From NCBI RefSeq assembly GCF_030818955.1, contig NZ_JAUTBF010000001.1, forward strand, positions 3,534,001 to 3,598,000: a stretch of DNA of 64,000 nucleotides. The letters run 5' to 3'. A program made the translations under genes and the position numbers. Each line of letters starts with the position of its first letter. Positions within the stretch are counted from its first letter, which is position 1. Source of the stretch: Microbacterium trichothecenolyticum. GTDB taxonomy: Bacteria; Actinomycetota; Actinomycetes; Actinomycetales; Microbacteriaceae. The notes beneath the pieces are model-generated. The model made no database searches and was not told where the DNA came from. It saw only the letters and a program-made list of their open reading frames with translations. This document shows, one piece after another, positions 33,525-41,845 of this stretch.

Positions 33525-33854
33525 ATGACCGGCCCCCGCCACGCCGACCCCACCCGGGTGACGAACCAGAAAGCCGTGCAGGACCCCAATCGCAAGCTCT
33601 GGCTGCTGGCATCCGGGCTCCTCGCCCTCATCTCGATCGTGCTGTTCGCCTTCTCGATCCCGATCGTCGCCGCGTGGGCGTGGATCGGCATCGCGTTCCA
33701 GGTCGCGATCTTCGCGGCGCTGCTCGTGAACGCTCTGACGGGTCGCCGCGGCTCGTACCAGGGCTACATCTTCGCCGTGCTGATGTGCGTGCAGGCCGCT
33801 GTCGCGCTGCTGGTGATGGTGATCATCGCGATCGCGGCGTGGGCGCCGGCCTGA
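33525..33854 (+). CDS. Small three-helix membrane protein of unknown function
   Basis: 109 residues: a polar N-terminus of about 25, then three hydrophobic helices (LASGLLALISIVLFAF, WAWIGIAFQVAIFAALLV, FAVLMCVQAAVALLVMVII). GAAAGGA stands seven bases before the ATG. It is monocistronic under a stress-type promoter. No family recognised. Confidence 0.78.
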   Translation: MTGPRHADPTRVTNQKAVQDPNRKLWLLASGLLALISIVLFAFSIPIVAAWAWIGIAFQVAIFAALLVNALTGRRGSYQGYIFAVLMCVQAAVALLVMVIIAIAAWAPA

Positions 33855-33963
33855 GCTCCGTTCCTCCGCCGGGAACGCCGATCGCGTGTCCGCTACACCC
33901 CGACGCCGCGCGAAACCCTCCGGGTGTTGCGCACACTCAGACGCGGGAGCGCCGCCGTCGGCG

Positions 33964-34803
33964 TCACAGGATGGGCTTGCCGCCGGTCACCGCCACCCGC
34001 GCGCCCGAGACGTAGCTGGCTTCGTCGGAGGCGAGCAGCACGTACACCGGTGCGAGCTCCGCGGGCTGACCGGGGCGGCCCATCGGCACCTGCTGGCCGA
34101 AACTCTCGACTTTCTGCTCGGGCATGGTCGCGGGAATGAGGGGCGTCCACACCGGGCCGGGCGCGACGCTGTTGGCCCGGATGCCGCGATCGGCGAGCAA
34201 CTGCGCGAGCGAGGCCGTCATGTTGGCGATCGCCGCCTTGGTCGCGGCGTACGGCAGCAGTTGCGGCGACGGCATGTCGGAGTTCACCGAGCTGGACGCG
34301 ATGATCGAGGCGCCCTCCTTCAGGTGCGGCAGGGCCGCCTTGACGAGGTGGAAGTACGCGCTGACGTTCGTCGCCCACGTGTAGTCCCACTCGCCGTCCT
34401 CGATCTCTTCGAGGGTGTCGTGGCTCATCTGGAACGCCGCGTTGCTGACGAGCACGTCGAGCCGGCCGAGATGCCTGACCGTCTGCGCGACGAGGTCACG
34501 GCAGTGCGCGGGGTCGGAGATGTCGCCGGGCAGCAGGATCGCGCGCCGGCCCGCGTCTTCCACGAACCGGCGAGCCTCCTCGGCATCCTCGTGCTCGTTC
34601 AGGTACGCGATCGCGACGTCGGCACCCTCGCGCGCGTAGGCGAGCGCGACGGCCTTGCCGATCCCGCTGTCGCCGCCCGTGATGAGGGCGACCTTGCCCT
34701 CGAGCCGGCCGCTTCCGCGGTAGCTGTCGGCGCCGTAGTCGGGCTTCGGATCCATCACGCGGTCGGAACCGGGAACCTCTTGCTGCTGAGCGGGCTGTGA
34801 CAT
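33964..34803 (-). CDS. SDR family oxidoreductase, general-stress (YghA-like) type
   Basis: 279 residues, a paralogue of the 8773 protein: the N-terminal extension ends in YRGSGRLEG, then TGGDSGIGKA, catalytic Tyr-Lys in LPYAATKAAI and PGPVWTPLIP. GAGGAGG precedes the ATG at 34803. Single gene under a stress-type promoter. Related enzymes are induced by general stress in Bacillus and Escherichia; the substrate is unknown. Confidence 0.9.
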   Translation of the reverse strand: MSQPAQQQEVPGSDRVMDPKPDYGADSYRGSGRLEGKVALITGGDSGIGKAVALAYAREGADVAIAYLNEHEDAEEARRFVEDAGRRAILLPGDISDPAHCRDLVAQTVRHLGRLDVLVSNAAFQMSHDTLEEIEDGEWDYTWATNVSAYFHLVKAALPHLKEGASIIASSSVNSDMPSPQLLPYAATKAAIANMTASLAQLLADRGIRANSVAPGPVWTPLIPATMPEQKVESFGQQVPMGRPGQPAELAPVYVLLASDEASYVSGARVAVTGGKPIL

Positions 34804-34831
34804 CTCTGCCTCCTCGGGGGTGGGATTGTCC

Positions 34832-34870
34832 ACCCCATCCGCTCGGGCGCGATCGCGCACGAGGGTTGAC
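34832..34870 (-). promoter_or_regulatory. Predicted stress-type promoter of the 34803 SDR
   Basis: On the minus strand GTCAA (34866-34870), 28 bases, then TGGGGT (34832-34837), a weak -10. The predicted leader is about 22 bases with GAGGAGG. Confidence 0.35.
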
Positions 34871-34892
34871 AGCCCGTCGGACCTCGCCGAGC

Positions 34893-36089
34893 TCAGGCGG
34901 CGAGCGCGCGCGGAAGCAGCAGGCTCGAGACGGCGCCGCGGTAGTCGTCGATCATGCGACGGCGGTCCAGACGCGCTCGCGCGGTCAGGGCCGCCGAGCG
35001 CAGCGTCGGTCTGTGGGCGAGGGCGTGGTCCCACGCGTCGGCGATGCCGGTGTCGTCGCGCGGGGTGACCACCCCGAAGCCCTGCACGATGCGCGCCGCG
35101 TCGCCCACGTCGGTGGTCACGGGGATGGCCCCGGATGCCGCGCCCTCGACCAGGCACAGGGGCGAGGCCTCGCCGAAAGCGCTCGTGAGAGCGACGATGT
35201 CGGCCGCGCGGTACAGCTGGGGCATGTCCTCCCGCAGTCCGAGGGCGTGCAGGGCGACGTCGTCGCCGACACCGCTGTCGGCCATCAGTGCCGTGAAGCG
35301 GGGGTTGCCGGTGCTCATCCCCGAGCCGCACATCACGTAGTGGGTGCCGGGGGCGCGCCGGGCGTGCCGTGCGACGGCGGCGAGGAAGAGTCCCGGATCC
35401 TTCATCGCATCGAAGCGGGCCGCCAGCAGCACGACGGGCGCCGTCTCCGGGATGCCGAGACCCTCGCGAATCCGACGGCGCTCCGCGCGTGTGCCGGGGC
35501 GGAACCGCCGGGTGTCGATGCCGTTGTCGATCACCCACGCCCGATCGGTCATCACGCCGGCGCGTTCGTAGGCGTCGGACGTCGAGGAGGCGCAGGCGAT
35601 GGTCGCCGACACCGCGCCCGAGGCCCCGGCATCCCGCAACCACCCCAGCGCGGCGCCGGAGTGCGTGGGGTCGGAGCGGTGCAGGCACGCGGCGACCGGC
35701 AGCGACGGCAGCAGTCCGGCGCGCTCGAGCGCGACGATCAGGCTCAGGGGCTGCTCCTTCAACGAGAGCACGACGTCCACCTCGGCGACGATGGCCGCGG
35801 CCCGATCGAGCTCGGCGCTCGAGAATTCCTCGGGGGCGACGGGGCGATCTCCGGCGATGCGGTCGAAGGCGTCGATGCGGACCCCGGCTCGGCGCAGACG
35901 ACGGTAGCGGGTGTCATCGCGGGCGAACTGCAGCGACGCATCGCGGCGGGCGGCGGAGGTCAGCGACAGCACCCGATGCTCCTGGCCGCCATCGGCGACG
36001 AGGCCCGCGACGACATCGGAGTGCAGGATGCGCGCTCCACCGGCGAAGAAGCCTTCGTACAGCGACAGCACACGCAGGGGTCGGGTCAT
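34893..36089 (-). CDS. Family 4-like glycosyltransferase
   Basis: 398 residues in a GT-B fold. The N-terminal acceptor domain begins VLSLYEGFFAGGARILHS. The C-terminal donor domain has VVLLAARFDAMKDPGLFLAAV and the E-x7-E-like SAFGEASPLCLVEGAASG (about 305-322). It probably transfers a sugar from a nucleotide donor to a lipid or polysaccharide. GGAAGG lies before the ATG. No wall-polymer genes are adjacent, so the pathway is open. Confidence 0.86.
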   Translation of the reverse strand: MTRPLRVLSLYEGFFAGGARILHSDVVAGLVADGGQEHRVLSLTSAARRDASLQFARDDTRYRRLRRAGVRIDAFDRIAGDRPVAPEEFSSAELDRAAAIVAEVDVVLSLKEQPLSLIVALERAGLLPSLPVAACLHRSDPTHSGAALGWLRDAGASGAVSATIACASSTSDAYERAGVMTDRAWVIDNGIDTRRFRPGTRAERRRIREGLGIPETAPVVLLAARFDAMKDPGLFLAAVARHARRAPGTHYVMCGSGMSTGNPRFTALMADSGVGDDVALHALGLREDMPQLYRAADIVALTSAFGEASPLCLVEGAASGAIPVTTDVGDAARIVQGFGVVTPRDDTGIADAWDHALAHRPTLRSAALTARARLDRRRMIDDYRGAVSSLLLPRALAA

Positions 36090-36260
36090 CGATGGGCCTT
36101 CCGGGGGACTTCACCGCTCGGTGGATACGGTCGTCCCATGCTGAGGGCTCGACCCCGGATGGCGGGTTACACCGCGAAGACCATCTCGTGAACGCCCGGA
36201 CACGAGCCGACGCGCCGACTCCCGGGGGAAGGAGCCGACGCGCCGGGTGAAGGGGCGGGG

Positions 36261-36461
36261 TCAGGTGCGGGGGGTGACCGCCATCGCCTCGCCGGTTCTG
36301 CGCATGCGCGACCAGGACCACGACGACGCGAGCCGTTTCGGCGGCTGCTCCTCGGCCGCTCGCGGCACGATGCCGTTGCCCATGGCGGTCGACATCGCGA
36401 TGCTCCACACCGAGCCCGCACGCTCGCCGTTGTCCGGTGCGCCCTGCTGTCCGTAGATCAC
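36261..36461 (-). CDS. Small protein of unknown function
   Basis: 66 residues, no clear domain; the C-terminal half is basic with WSWSRMRRTG. I call it because the GTG at 36461 has a textbook GAGGAGG five bases upstream and a weak copy of the shared promoter (GTCAA 36540-36544, 28 bases, GAAGAC). The opposite-strand frame here lacks these. No family recognised. Confidence 0.55.
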   Translation of the reverse strand: MIYGQQGAPDNGERAGSVWSIAMSTAMGNGIVPRAAEEQPPKRLASSWSWSRMRRTGEAMAVTPRT

Positions 36462-36586
36462 GGTGGCCTCCTCGCTCCCGTCTGCGACGGGGCTCTGCTC
36501 GCTCCGTCTTCAACCGCGGTCGCCGTTCGGTGACCGGCCTTGACAGAGAGACCGACGTGCGCGTTCACCGGGAGGTAGATGCCGAA

Positions 36587-36623
36587 CCGGGGGACGGAGC
36601 GAGCCCGGTGCTCCGTCCCCCGG
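36587..36623 (-). terminator. Terminator of the DUF3618 operon
   Basis: CCGGGGGACGGAGC (36587-36600) is exactly complementary to 36610-36623, with a nine-base loop, 20 bases beyond the DUF3618 stop. Confidence 0.7.
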
Positions 36624-36643
36624 TGTGTCTTCTGGCGGTCGAC

Positions 36644-37219
36644 TCAGGCCTCGCGGACCGTGTGCCCGGCGTCTTCCGCACGATCGCGCACGGCCGCGGC
36701 CGCCTCGGCGGAATCGTCCTTCACGTGCTGAACGGCTTCGGCCGCGCGGTCCTTCACCGCCGCCGCGGCGTCGGCGGCGGGCTCCTTCAGATGCGCTGCC
36801 ACCTCCTGCGCGACGTCCTTGGCCTGATCGACCAGGGGCTGCGCCTTCTCTCTCGCCTGGGCGGCGGCGTCGCGCTCGGCACGGCTCGGAGGGATGAGGG
36901 AGGCCAGCACGAGTCCCGCGCCGAAGGCGACGAGTCCCACGGCGAGCGGGTTTCCCTTCGCTTTCGACACGGTGTCGTGGGCGACCCCGTGCACGGCGTC
37001 GGCCGCGCCGTGCGCGAGATCCGATCCGGCCGACGTCGAGTCGTCGACGGCGCCCATGACCTTCTCGCGCAGCCCGCGCAGCGCGCCGTGCACCTTGCCC
37101 TTCTGTCGGTCGATGATCTTCGACGGCGTCACTTTGTCGGCGAGGGCGTCGACGTCGGAGCCCAGCTCCGCACGGGTGCGCTCGATGTCGGCGCGAATGG
37201 CTTCCGGTGAATCGGTCAT
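36644..37219 (-). CDS. DUF3618 domain protein
   Basis: 191 residues. The N-terminal DUF3618 signature is PEAIRADIERTRAELGSDVDAL, a single membrane helix lies at about 92-110 (LAVGLVAFGAGLVLASLI), and the rest is Ala/Lys/Asp-rich amphipathic helix (AAVKDRAAEAVQHVKDD), resembling LEA-like or apolipoprotein-like helices. ATG overlaps the upstream stop (ATGA). Found widely in actinobacteria next to holin-X proteins; it probably shapes or protects the membrane under stress. Confidence 0.9.
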   Translation of the reverse strand: MTDSPEAIRADIERTRAELGSDVDALADKVTPSKIIDRQKGKVHGALRGLREKVMGAVDDSTSAGSDLAHGAADAVHGVAHDTVSKAKGNPLAVGLVAFGAGLVLASLIPPSRAERDAAAQAREKAQPLVDQAKDVAQEVAAHLKEPAADAAAAVKDRAAEAVQHVKDDSAEAAAAVRDRAEDAGHTVREA

Positions 37220-37629
37220 CGGTTCTCCTCATTCCTGGTGAATGCGTCGGGGATCTCCTGCAGAGTGGCGGCGGTCTGGGGCGCCCCCTGCACCTTCTTC
37301 AGCTGGGCGCGACCGACCGCGAAGAGGATCCCCGCGATCACCGCCCAGATCACGGCCACCACCACGGCCGACCACGCCTCGCCGATCGCGAGGGCGAGGG
37401 CCGCCCACAGAGCGAGGGAAAGGAACAGCACGACCATGCCCGCCGCGTAGCCGGCGCCGCCGAGCAGCCCGGCACCCTTCGCCGACGTACTCGCCGACTG
37501 CTTCACCTCCGCCTTGGCGAGGGCGAGCTCCTGACGCATGAGCGTCGACATGTCGCGGGTGACTTCGCCGACGAGTTCGCCCAGTGACGTGGTCGCTGCC
37601 CGCTGCTCAGAGGGAGTCGGGTCGCTCAT
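37216..37629 (-). CDS. Phage holin-like superfamily III membrane protein (holin-X)
   Basis: 137 residues with an N-terminal amphipathic segment SLGELVGEVTRDMSTLMRQE and two membrane helices (AGYAAGMVVLFLSLALWAAL, VVVAVIWAVIAGILFAV), the actinobacterial holin-X pattern. Despite the name there are no phage genes nearby. GGAAGGA precedes the ATG at 37629. Middle gene of a three-gene operon. Confidence 0.88.
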   Translation of the reverse strand: MSDPTPSEQRAATTSLGELVGEVTRDMSTLMRQELALAKAEVKQSASTSAKGAGLLGGAGYAAGMVVLFLSLALWAALALAIGEAWSAVVVAVIWAVIAGILFAVGRAQLKKVQGAPQTAATLQEIPDAFTRNEENR

Positions 37630-38386
37630 GCGCGTCTCCTTCCCGCGTACCCGCGTCGCGGGGTCCGCCGAGGCGGGCGGCCGACTCGGTGTACAACGGC
37701 GGGTCGCCGCCGTCGACGCCCGCGACCAGCCCGGTGTCGTCGACACCCGGTTCGGTCGAGACGTTCGTGGCGACGAGGCCGTCCGGTGCCGGCGGCACCT
37801 CCGGCAGGGCGGGGGGCTGCGCTGCGGACCCCGCGAAGCTCTGCCGGCCCGGGGTGTCGGATCCCGACGCCCCGGAGTCCGACGCCGCCCCGGCCGCGAT
37901 GGCGCGGCTGAGCCGTCCGACGACGACGCCGGCGATGGCAGCGGCCGCGATGAAGACGCCGGGTCGACGTCGTGCGAACGAACTGACCTCGTGCAGGAGT
38001 TGCTGCGGGTCGCGGTCGCCGAGCCACGAGCCGACGGTCGACACGTGTCCGGCGGCGCGGCGAACCAGATCTCCTGCGATCCCGCCGTTCTCGTCGGCGT
38101 CGGCCATGCGCGAGAGGTCGTCGCCGACCGAGCCCAGGCCCGCGGCCAGACGCTTCTGCTGCCCGGCCGCCTGGTCGGAGAGCTCGCGGCCGGTCTGCGA
38201 CACGAGATCGCCGAACCGGGCCTTGGTCTCGCTCGCGACTGCCGCGGCCTCGTGCGCGCTGGTCTCGACGACCTCGCGGGCGGCGCCGCCGGCCGTCTGC
38301 GTCACGGCGGACGCCTCGTGCGCGGCTGTCTGGGCTTTGGCGGAAACGCCGTGGTCTTCGTCGTTCGACGCGGTGAACTGCGACAT
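37607..38386 (-). CDS. Membrane protein with long helical N-terminus, operon partner of holin-X
   Basis: 259 residues. The first 95 residues are Ala/Glu/Thr-rich helix, likely coiled-coil. One membrane helix is at about 148-165 (PGVFIAAAAIAGVVVGRLSRA), after the HEVSSFARRRP phrase common to this group, and the C-terminal tail is acidic and Pro-rich. It overlaps the holin-X start by 23 bases. First gene of the operon; function unknown. Confidence 0.82.
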   Translation of the reverse strand: MSQFTASNDEDHGVSAKAQTAAHEASAVTQTAGGAAREVVETSAHEAAAVASETKARFGDLVSQTGRELSDQAAGQQKRLAAGLGSVGDDLSRMADADENGGIAGDLVRRAAGHVSTVGSWLGDRDPQQLLHEVSSFARRRPGVFIAAAAIAGVVVGRLSRAIAAGAASDSGASGSDTPGRQSFAGSAAQPPALPEVPPAPDGLVATNVSTEPGVDDTGLVAGVDGGDPPLYTESAARLGGPRDAGTREGDAHERPDSL

Positions 38387-38592
38387 GTTCGCTCCTTCCG
38401 TCTTGATGAGGTGTCCGGTTTAGAGCCGTTCTGCTCCTTCTTCCGCGGGCCTTGCGTGGCGCAGAGCCGCGTGCAATGCGCGCGACGGCCGGAGCGACGA
38501 CGTGTTGCGGCCAGGTCGTCCGCCCAGGAATTTCGCCTTCGTTGACGGCAAGGGGGCGGCGAAACCGCCGACAGTCGCTACGATCGTGGGTC

Positions 38593-39057
38593 GTGCACAC
38601 GTCTCTCGATTCAGCGACGGCCCTCGGTGTGGGCTCCGAGCTCGGACGCGCGCTGCTCGCCTACGGCGAGGCCCGGCGCGTCGCCGCGGCCGAAGCCCGT
38701 CGCGCACTCGGGTTGAACGACCTGGACGCTCGAGCGTTGCTGTTCGTGGCCGCGAACCCGGGCGCTCGACCCTCGCACGTGCGAGAGCATCTCGGGATCA
38801 CTTCGGCGGGTGTGACGACGCTGATCGACCGGCTCGTCCAACGCGGTGCGGTGCGGCGCGATCTCGACGACGAGGATCGACGGGTGAACCACATCACCGC
38901 GACGGTCGATCTCGACGCGGCACCGTGGAACGTGCTGCGCGCTTTCGACGGCGGGGTGGAGGCGGCGATCGCGGCCATCGATCCCCAGCGGGCGCGCGAG
39001 GTCGCGGCCTTGATCGAGCGAGTGACGGAGGCGGCGACCCGCGTCGCGGCCGAGTGA
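38593..39057 (+). CDS. MarR family transcriptional regulator
   Basis: 154 residues with the winged helix SHVREHLGITSAGVTTLIDRLVQRGAVRRDLDDEDRRVNHI, including the DxR wing signature. The start is GTG at 38593; TACGAT at 38579-38584 may be a -10, giving a nearly leaderless message. It diverges from the DUF3618 operon (about 206 bases apart), a possible target. Effector unknown. Confidence 0.87.
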   Translation: MHTSLDSATALGVGSELGRALLAYGEARRVAAAEARRALGLNDLDARALLFVAANPGARPSHVREHLGITSAGVTTLIDRLVQRGAVRRDLDDEDRRVNHITATVDLDAAPWNVLRAFDGGVEAAIAAIDPQRAREVAALIERVTEAATRVAAE

Positions 39058-39060
39058 CGG

Positions 39061-39402
39061 TCAGCCGCGTTCGAGAAACGCCTCGGACCGCGCCTGCAAG
39101 AAAGAGCACAGCGCGGCGAGAGTGGCCAGTTCTCCGGCCAGGGCCATGACACGTCCCGCGGGGAGAGGCGCGGCGTTCTCGCGGGGCTCGAACGTGACGG
39201 CCCAATCGGTGGAATCGGCTTCGTCTCCCGGGGCGACATAGAACGTCGTCGACACACTGCGCAGCTTCGCCGCGATCAGGCCGGCGTCGGTTCCGTCTTC
39301 TTCGTCCTGCGGGATGACGCGGAGGATCTCCGCATCGTCGTACCCCAGGGCCTGGAACTCGTCGACCCACGCCTGCAGCGTGCTCACAGTGCGGAAAGGC
39401 AT
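39061..39402 (-). CDS. Small protein of unknown function
   Basis: 113 residues, acidic, soluble: VSTLQAWVDEFQALGYDDAEIL, a central TTFYVAPGDEADSTDWAVTF and a C-terminal Ala/Leu helix. Its stop lies three bases from the MarR stop. Codon bias is good. No family recognised. Confidence 0.65.
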   Translation of the reverse strand: MPFRTVSTLQAWVDEFQALGYDDAEILRVIPQDEEDGTDAGLIAAKLRSVSTTFYVAPGDEADSTDWAVTFEPRENAAPLPAGRVMALAGELATLAALCSFLQARSEAFLERG

Positions 39403-39849
39403 CGGCGGCGTCCCATCGACTCGGGGCTCGCTCCAGTCGGCGAACCCGTCAATTATGACGGCATCGGGGAAGGAGGGCTCCGCCGTCTCGGCGCGGGGTC
39501 ACGAGCGCCACGCCGAGACGGTCCGACCGCCGCGCCGGGGAACGGTGGCGCCGGATGCGGGGCCTTGTGAGGCACCGCACTTCGTATCGTGACGATCTCG
39601 CCCGGCGTCGTCAACGCGCGAGGAGCGGTGTTGCGTGCCCCGGCCGGAGTCGCACGCCACACGGCCGGAGGGGCAGGGGCGTGGCGCATACGCACCGAAG
39701 CCCTCCGCGCGGATAGGCTTTTCATAGGGTTCGTGGACGCGATGAGCGATCGGCGCGTGCGCACGGATCGTGAGAGCGTTCCCATACTTGTTTTTCTTGC
39801 GCAGCGCAATGGTCTTGCCGCAACGTCGCGGACGATTTAGGAAGACCCC
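39403..39849. other. Gene-poor stretch upstream of an AraC-type gene
   Basis: About 450 bases without a convincing gene; the 83-codon frame at 39589 lacks a ribosome site and normal bias. Near 39797-39809 lies a palindrome TTGCG-CAG-CGCAA, preceded by a T-run in otherwise G/C-rich DNA, which may be an operator or promoter part for the gene at 39850. Confidence 0.35.
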
Positions 39850-40785
39850 GTGGATCATACGAACATCGAGACCCGCGACGCCGAGAAGGTCGAGCAGTTG
39901 TGGCGGACGGTCGTGCCCGGCGCCCGCATCTCCCGTACGGACGTCATCCAGCCTGCGCTCTCCTGGCATGCGGTGTCGGAACCCGGCTTCGGCTTCTTCG
40001 ACTACACGATCGGCGGGACCATGCTCGTGGAGTCGGACCCCCTCGATCAGGTGGTCGTGGGCCGCATCGCCGGACCGCGTGTCTCGGGGACCTATCGCCG
40101 CGAACGCATCGACACCGCGGTGCCGTTCATGGTCGTCGACCGACCGCTGGAGCTGGCTTTCACCGGGCGCATCGCCGGCGCGGGGGCATCGTTCGCCCGG
40201 TCGGAGTTCGATGAGGCGGCGCGCCGGCTCTCGGGCGACGACACGCTGCGGGTGCGCCCGACCGGCTACGCCCCGATCAGCGAGCAACGGATGCGGTACT
40301 GGTCGCGCACGTGGGAGTACACGCGCGACGTGCTGCTGCGCTCGCAGGAGCACTCGACGCTGATCGAGCAGCAGGCGCGCACGCTGATTCTGGAAGCATC
40401 GCTGCTGACGTTCCCGACGACATTGACCGAGGCGCTCGCTGCCGGGCGCCCGGCACGGCCCCTGCCGGCCCCGGTGCGCCGGGCGAAGTCGTACGTCGAA
40501 GCGCATGCCGCGGAGCCCGTCGTTCTTGCCGACATCGCCGCCGCCGCGCGCCTGTCGCCGCGCGGCCTGCAGTACGCCTTCCGCGCCGCGACCGGCCGGA
40601 CGCCCATGCAGTACCTGCGTCGGGTGCGCCTCGACGCCGCACGCGCAGAGTTGCGCAGTGCCGACCCGTCGGTCGACACCGTGGCCGCGATCGCGGCGCG
40701 GTGGGGCTTTTCCAACCTCGGTCGCTTCGCCGCGATGTATCGCGGGGAGTTCGGCGAGACTCCGTCGACCACGCTGCGTTCCTGA
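39850..40785 (+). CDS. AraC-type transcriptional regulator
   Basis: 311 residues. The N-terminal 200 residues are a cupin-less sensor region of the AraC_binding_2-like type, opening NIETRDAEKVEQLWRTVVPG. The C-terminal AraC domain is complete (VVLADIAAAARLSPRGLQYAF, MQYLRRVRLDAARAEL, AIAARWGFSNLGRFAAMY). The start is GTG at 39850 with AGGAAG upstream. It is the intact paralogue of the broken gene at 19606-20539. Target and signal unknown. Confidence 0.88.
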   Translation: MDHTNIETRDAEKVEQLWRTVVPGARISRTDVIQPALSWHAVSEPGFGFFDYTIGGTMLVESDPLDQVVVGRIAGPRVSGTYRRERIDTAVPFMVVDRPLELAFTGRIAGAGASFARSEFDEAARRLSGDDTLRVRPTGYAPISEQRMRYWSRTWEYTRDVLLRSQEHSTLIEQQARTLILEASLLTFPTTLTEALAAGRPARPLPAPVRRAKSYVEAHAAEPVVLADIAAAARLSPRGLQYAFRAATGRTPMQYLRRVRLDAARAELRSADPSVDTVAAIAARWGFSNLGRFAAMYRGEFGETPSTTLRS

Positions 40786-40790
40786 GTCGT

Positions 40791-41732
40791 TCACGACACC
40801 GGCGAGGGCAGCACCGGGCTGTTCGCCGTGAGGCGGGCGAGCACGCGATGCGCGAGCTTCATGAACTCGGTCGTGGCGGGTGAGACGGCCCCGCCACGCC
40901 GGGTGATGAAGGCGTAGTGCTCGTTGAAGGCCGGCGTCAGCGTGGTCCAGTGCAGTCCCCGCTCTGCGATCACCGATCGCCCCACGTGGTACGACACGAG
41001 CGAGTCGCCCACGCCCTGGGCTGCGAGTTCGAGAGCGTGCGTCTGGAACTCGACCTCGATGATGGGATGCAGGGTCCGTCCCGCTGCCTGCGCGCGCTGG
41101 AGGATCGACACACGCAAAGGATCATCCTGTGACCAACGCGCCTCGGAAAGGATGAGGGGGCGGGATGCGAGCGTCTCGATCGCGACCGGTTGTGCGGTGT
41201 GCGCGGGGGTGCGCGAGACGTAGACCACCTGGTCGACGAACACGCTCTGCGAGACGACGAGGTCGCGGTCGTCGACCGGCAGCTGCACGAGGCCCGCCTC
41301 GAGCTCGCCCGAGCGCACGGCATCGGCGACCTCGGCCGAGTTCAGGCCGGTCACACGGATGCGCACGCCCGGATGCTGCTGGTGGAACTCGCGGATGAGA
41401 TCGGTCAGCAGATAAAGGTGCGCGCTGTTGAAGGTGCCGAACGACACGGTGCCCTCTTCGATGCTCTTCACGCGTCGGCCGAAGTCGGCCAGCTCGATCA
41501 CGTCGTTCACCGCGCGTTCGGCCAGGGGGAGCAGTTGTCTGCCGGCCTCGGTCAGGGTGAGTCGACGCCCCGTGCGGCTGAACAGGCGCAGGCCCAGGTT
41601 CTGCTCCAGTACCGCGATCTGCTCCGACAGGCTCGGCTGAGCGATGCGGTGCTCGGCCGAGGCTGCGGCGAACGTGCCGACGCGGGCGGCCGTGACGAAG
41701 TATTCCAGCTGTCGAACGGTGGGTAAGGGCAT
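40791..41732 (-). CDS. LysR-type regulator of the divergent SDR/ABC/FMO operon
   Basis: 313 residues. The N-terminal winged helix is VRQLEYFVTAARVGTFAAAS to SRTGRRLTLTEAGRQLL; an effector domain of type 2 periplasmic-binding fold follows from about 90. The start at 41732 has GGAG upstream. It diverges from the operon at 41846 and a good LysR-type palindrome sits between. It probably activates that operon in response to its substrate. Confidence 0.9.
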   Translation of the reverse strand: MPLPTVRQLEYFVTAARVGTFAAASAEHRIAQPSLSEQIAVLEQNLGLRLFSRTGRRLTLTEAGRQLLPLAERAVNDVIELADFGRRVKSIEEGTVSFGTFNSAHLYLLTDLIREFHQQHPGVRIRVTGLNSAEVADAVRSGELEAGLVQLPVDDRDLVVSQSVFVDQVVYVSRTPAHTAQPVAIETLASRPLILSEARWSQDDPLRVSILQRAQAAGRTLHPIIEVEFQTHALELAAQGVGDSLVSYHVGRSVIAERGLHWTTLTPAFNEHYAFITRRGGAVSPATTEFMKLAHRVLARLTANSPVLPSPVS

Positions 41733-41766
41733 GCACTGACTCCAAGGTTTTTCCTGTGACGACCAT

Positions 41767-41800
41767 AGCGAAACAAGTCTGGTTCTTGTGTCCTTTCGCT
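41767..41800. promoter_or_regulatory. Probable LysR operator
   Basis: Nested perfect repeats: ACAAG-N7-CTTGT (41773-41789) inside AGCGAAA...TTTCGCT (41767-41773 and 41794-41800). It lies midway between the divergent LysR and SDR starts, as expected for a LysR binding site. Confidence 0.6.
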
Positions 41801-41845
41801 GATGCACTGATCTCAGGTCATCACCGACACGAACGGAGACAGGGA

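Noticed and set aside
36204..36245. 14-base direct repeat (GAGCCGACGCGCCG twice)
   Set aside because: G/C-rich words of this length recur easily here; there is no placement or partner to suggest function.
37216..37629. Prophage indicated by a holin-like gene
   Set aside because: Holin-X proteins are normal chromosomal genes in actinobacteria, and no capsid, tail, integrase or lysin genes are present.
39589..39840. 83-codon gene in the gene-poor stretch
   Set aside because: No ribosome site, atypical composition and no recognisable domain.
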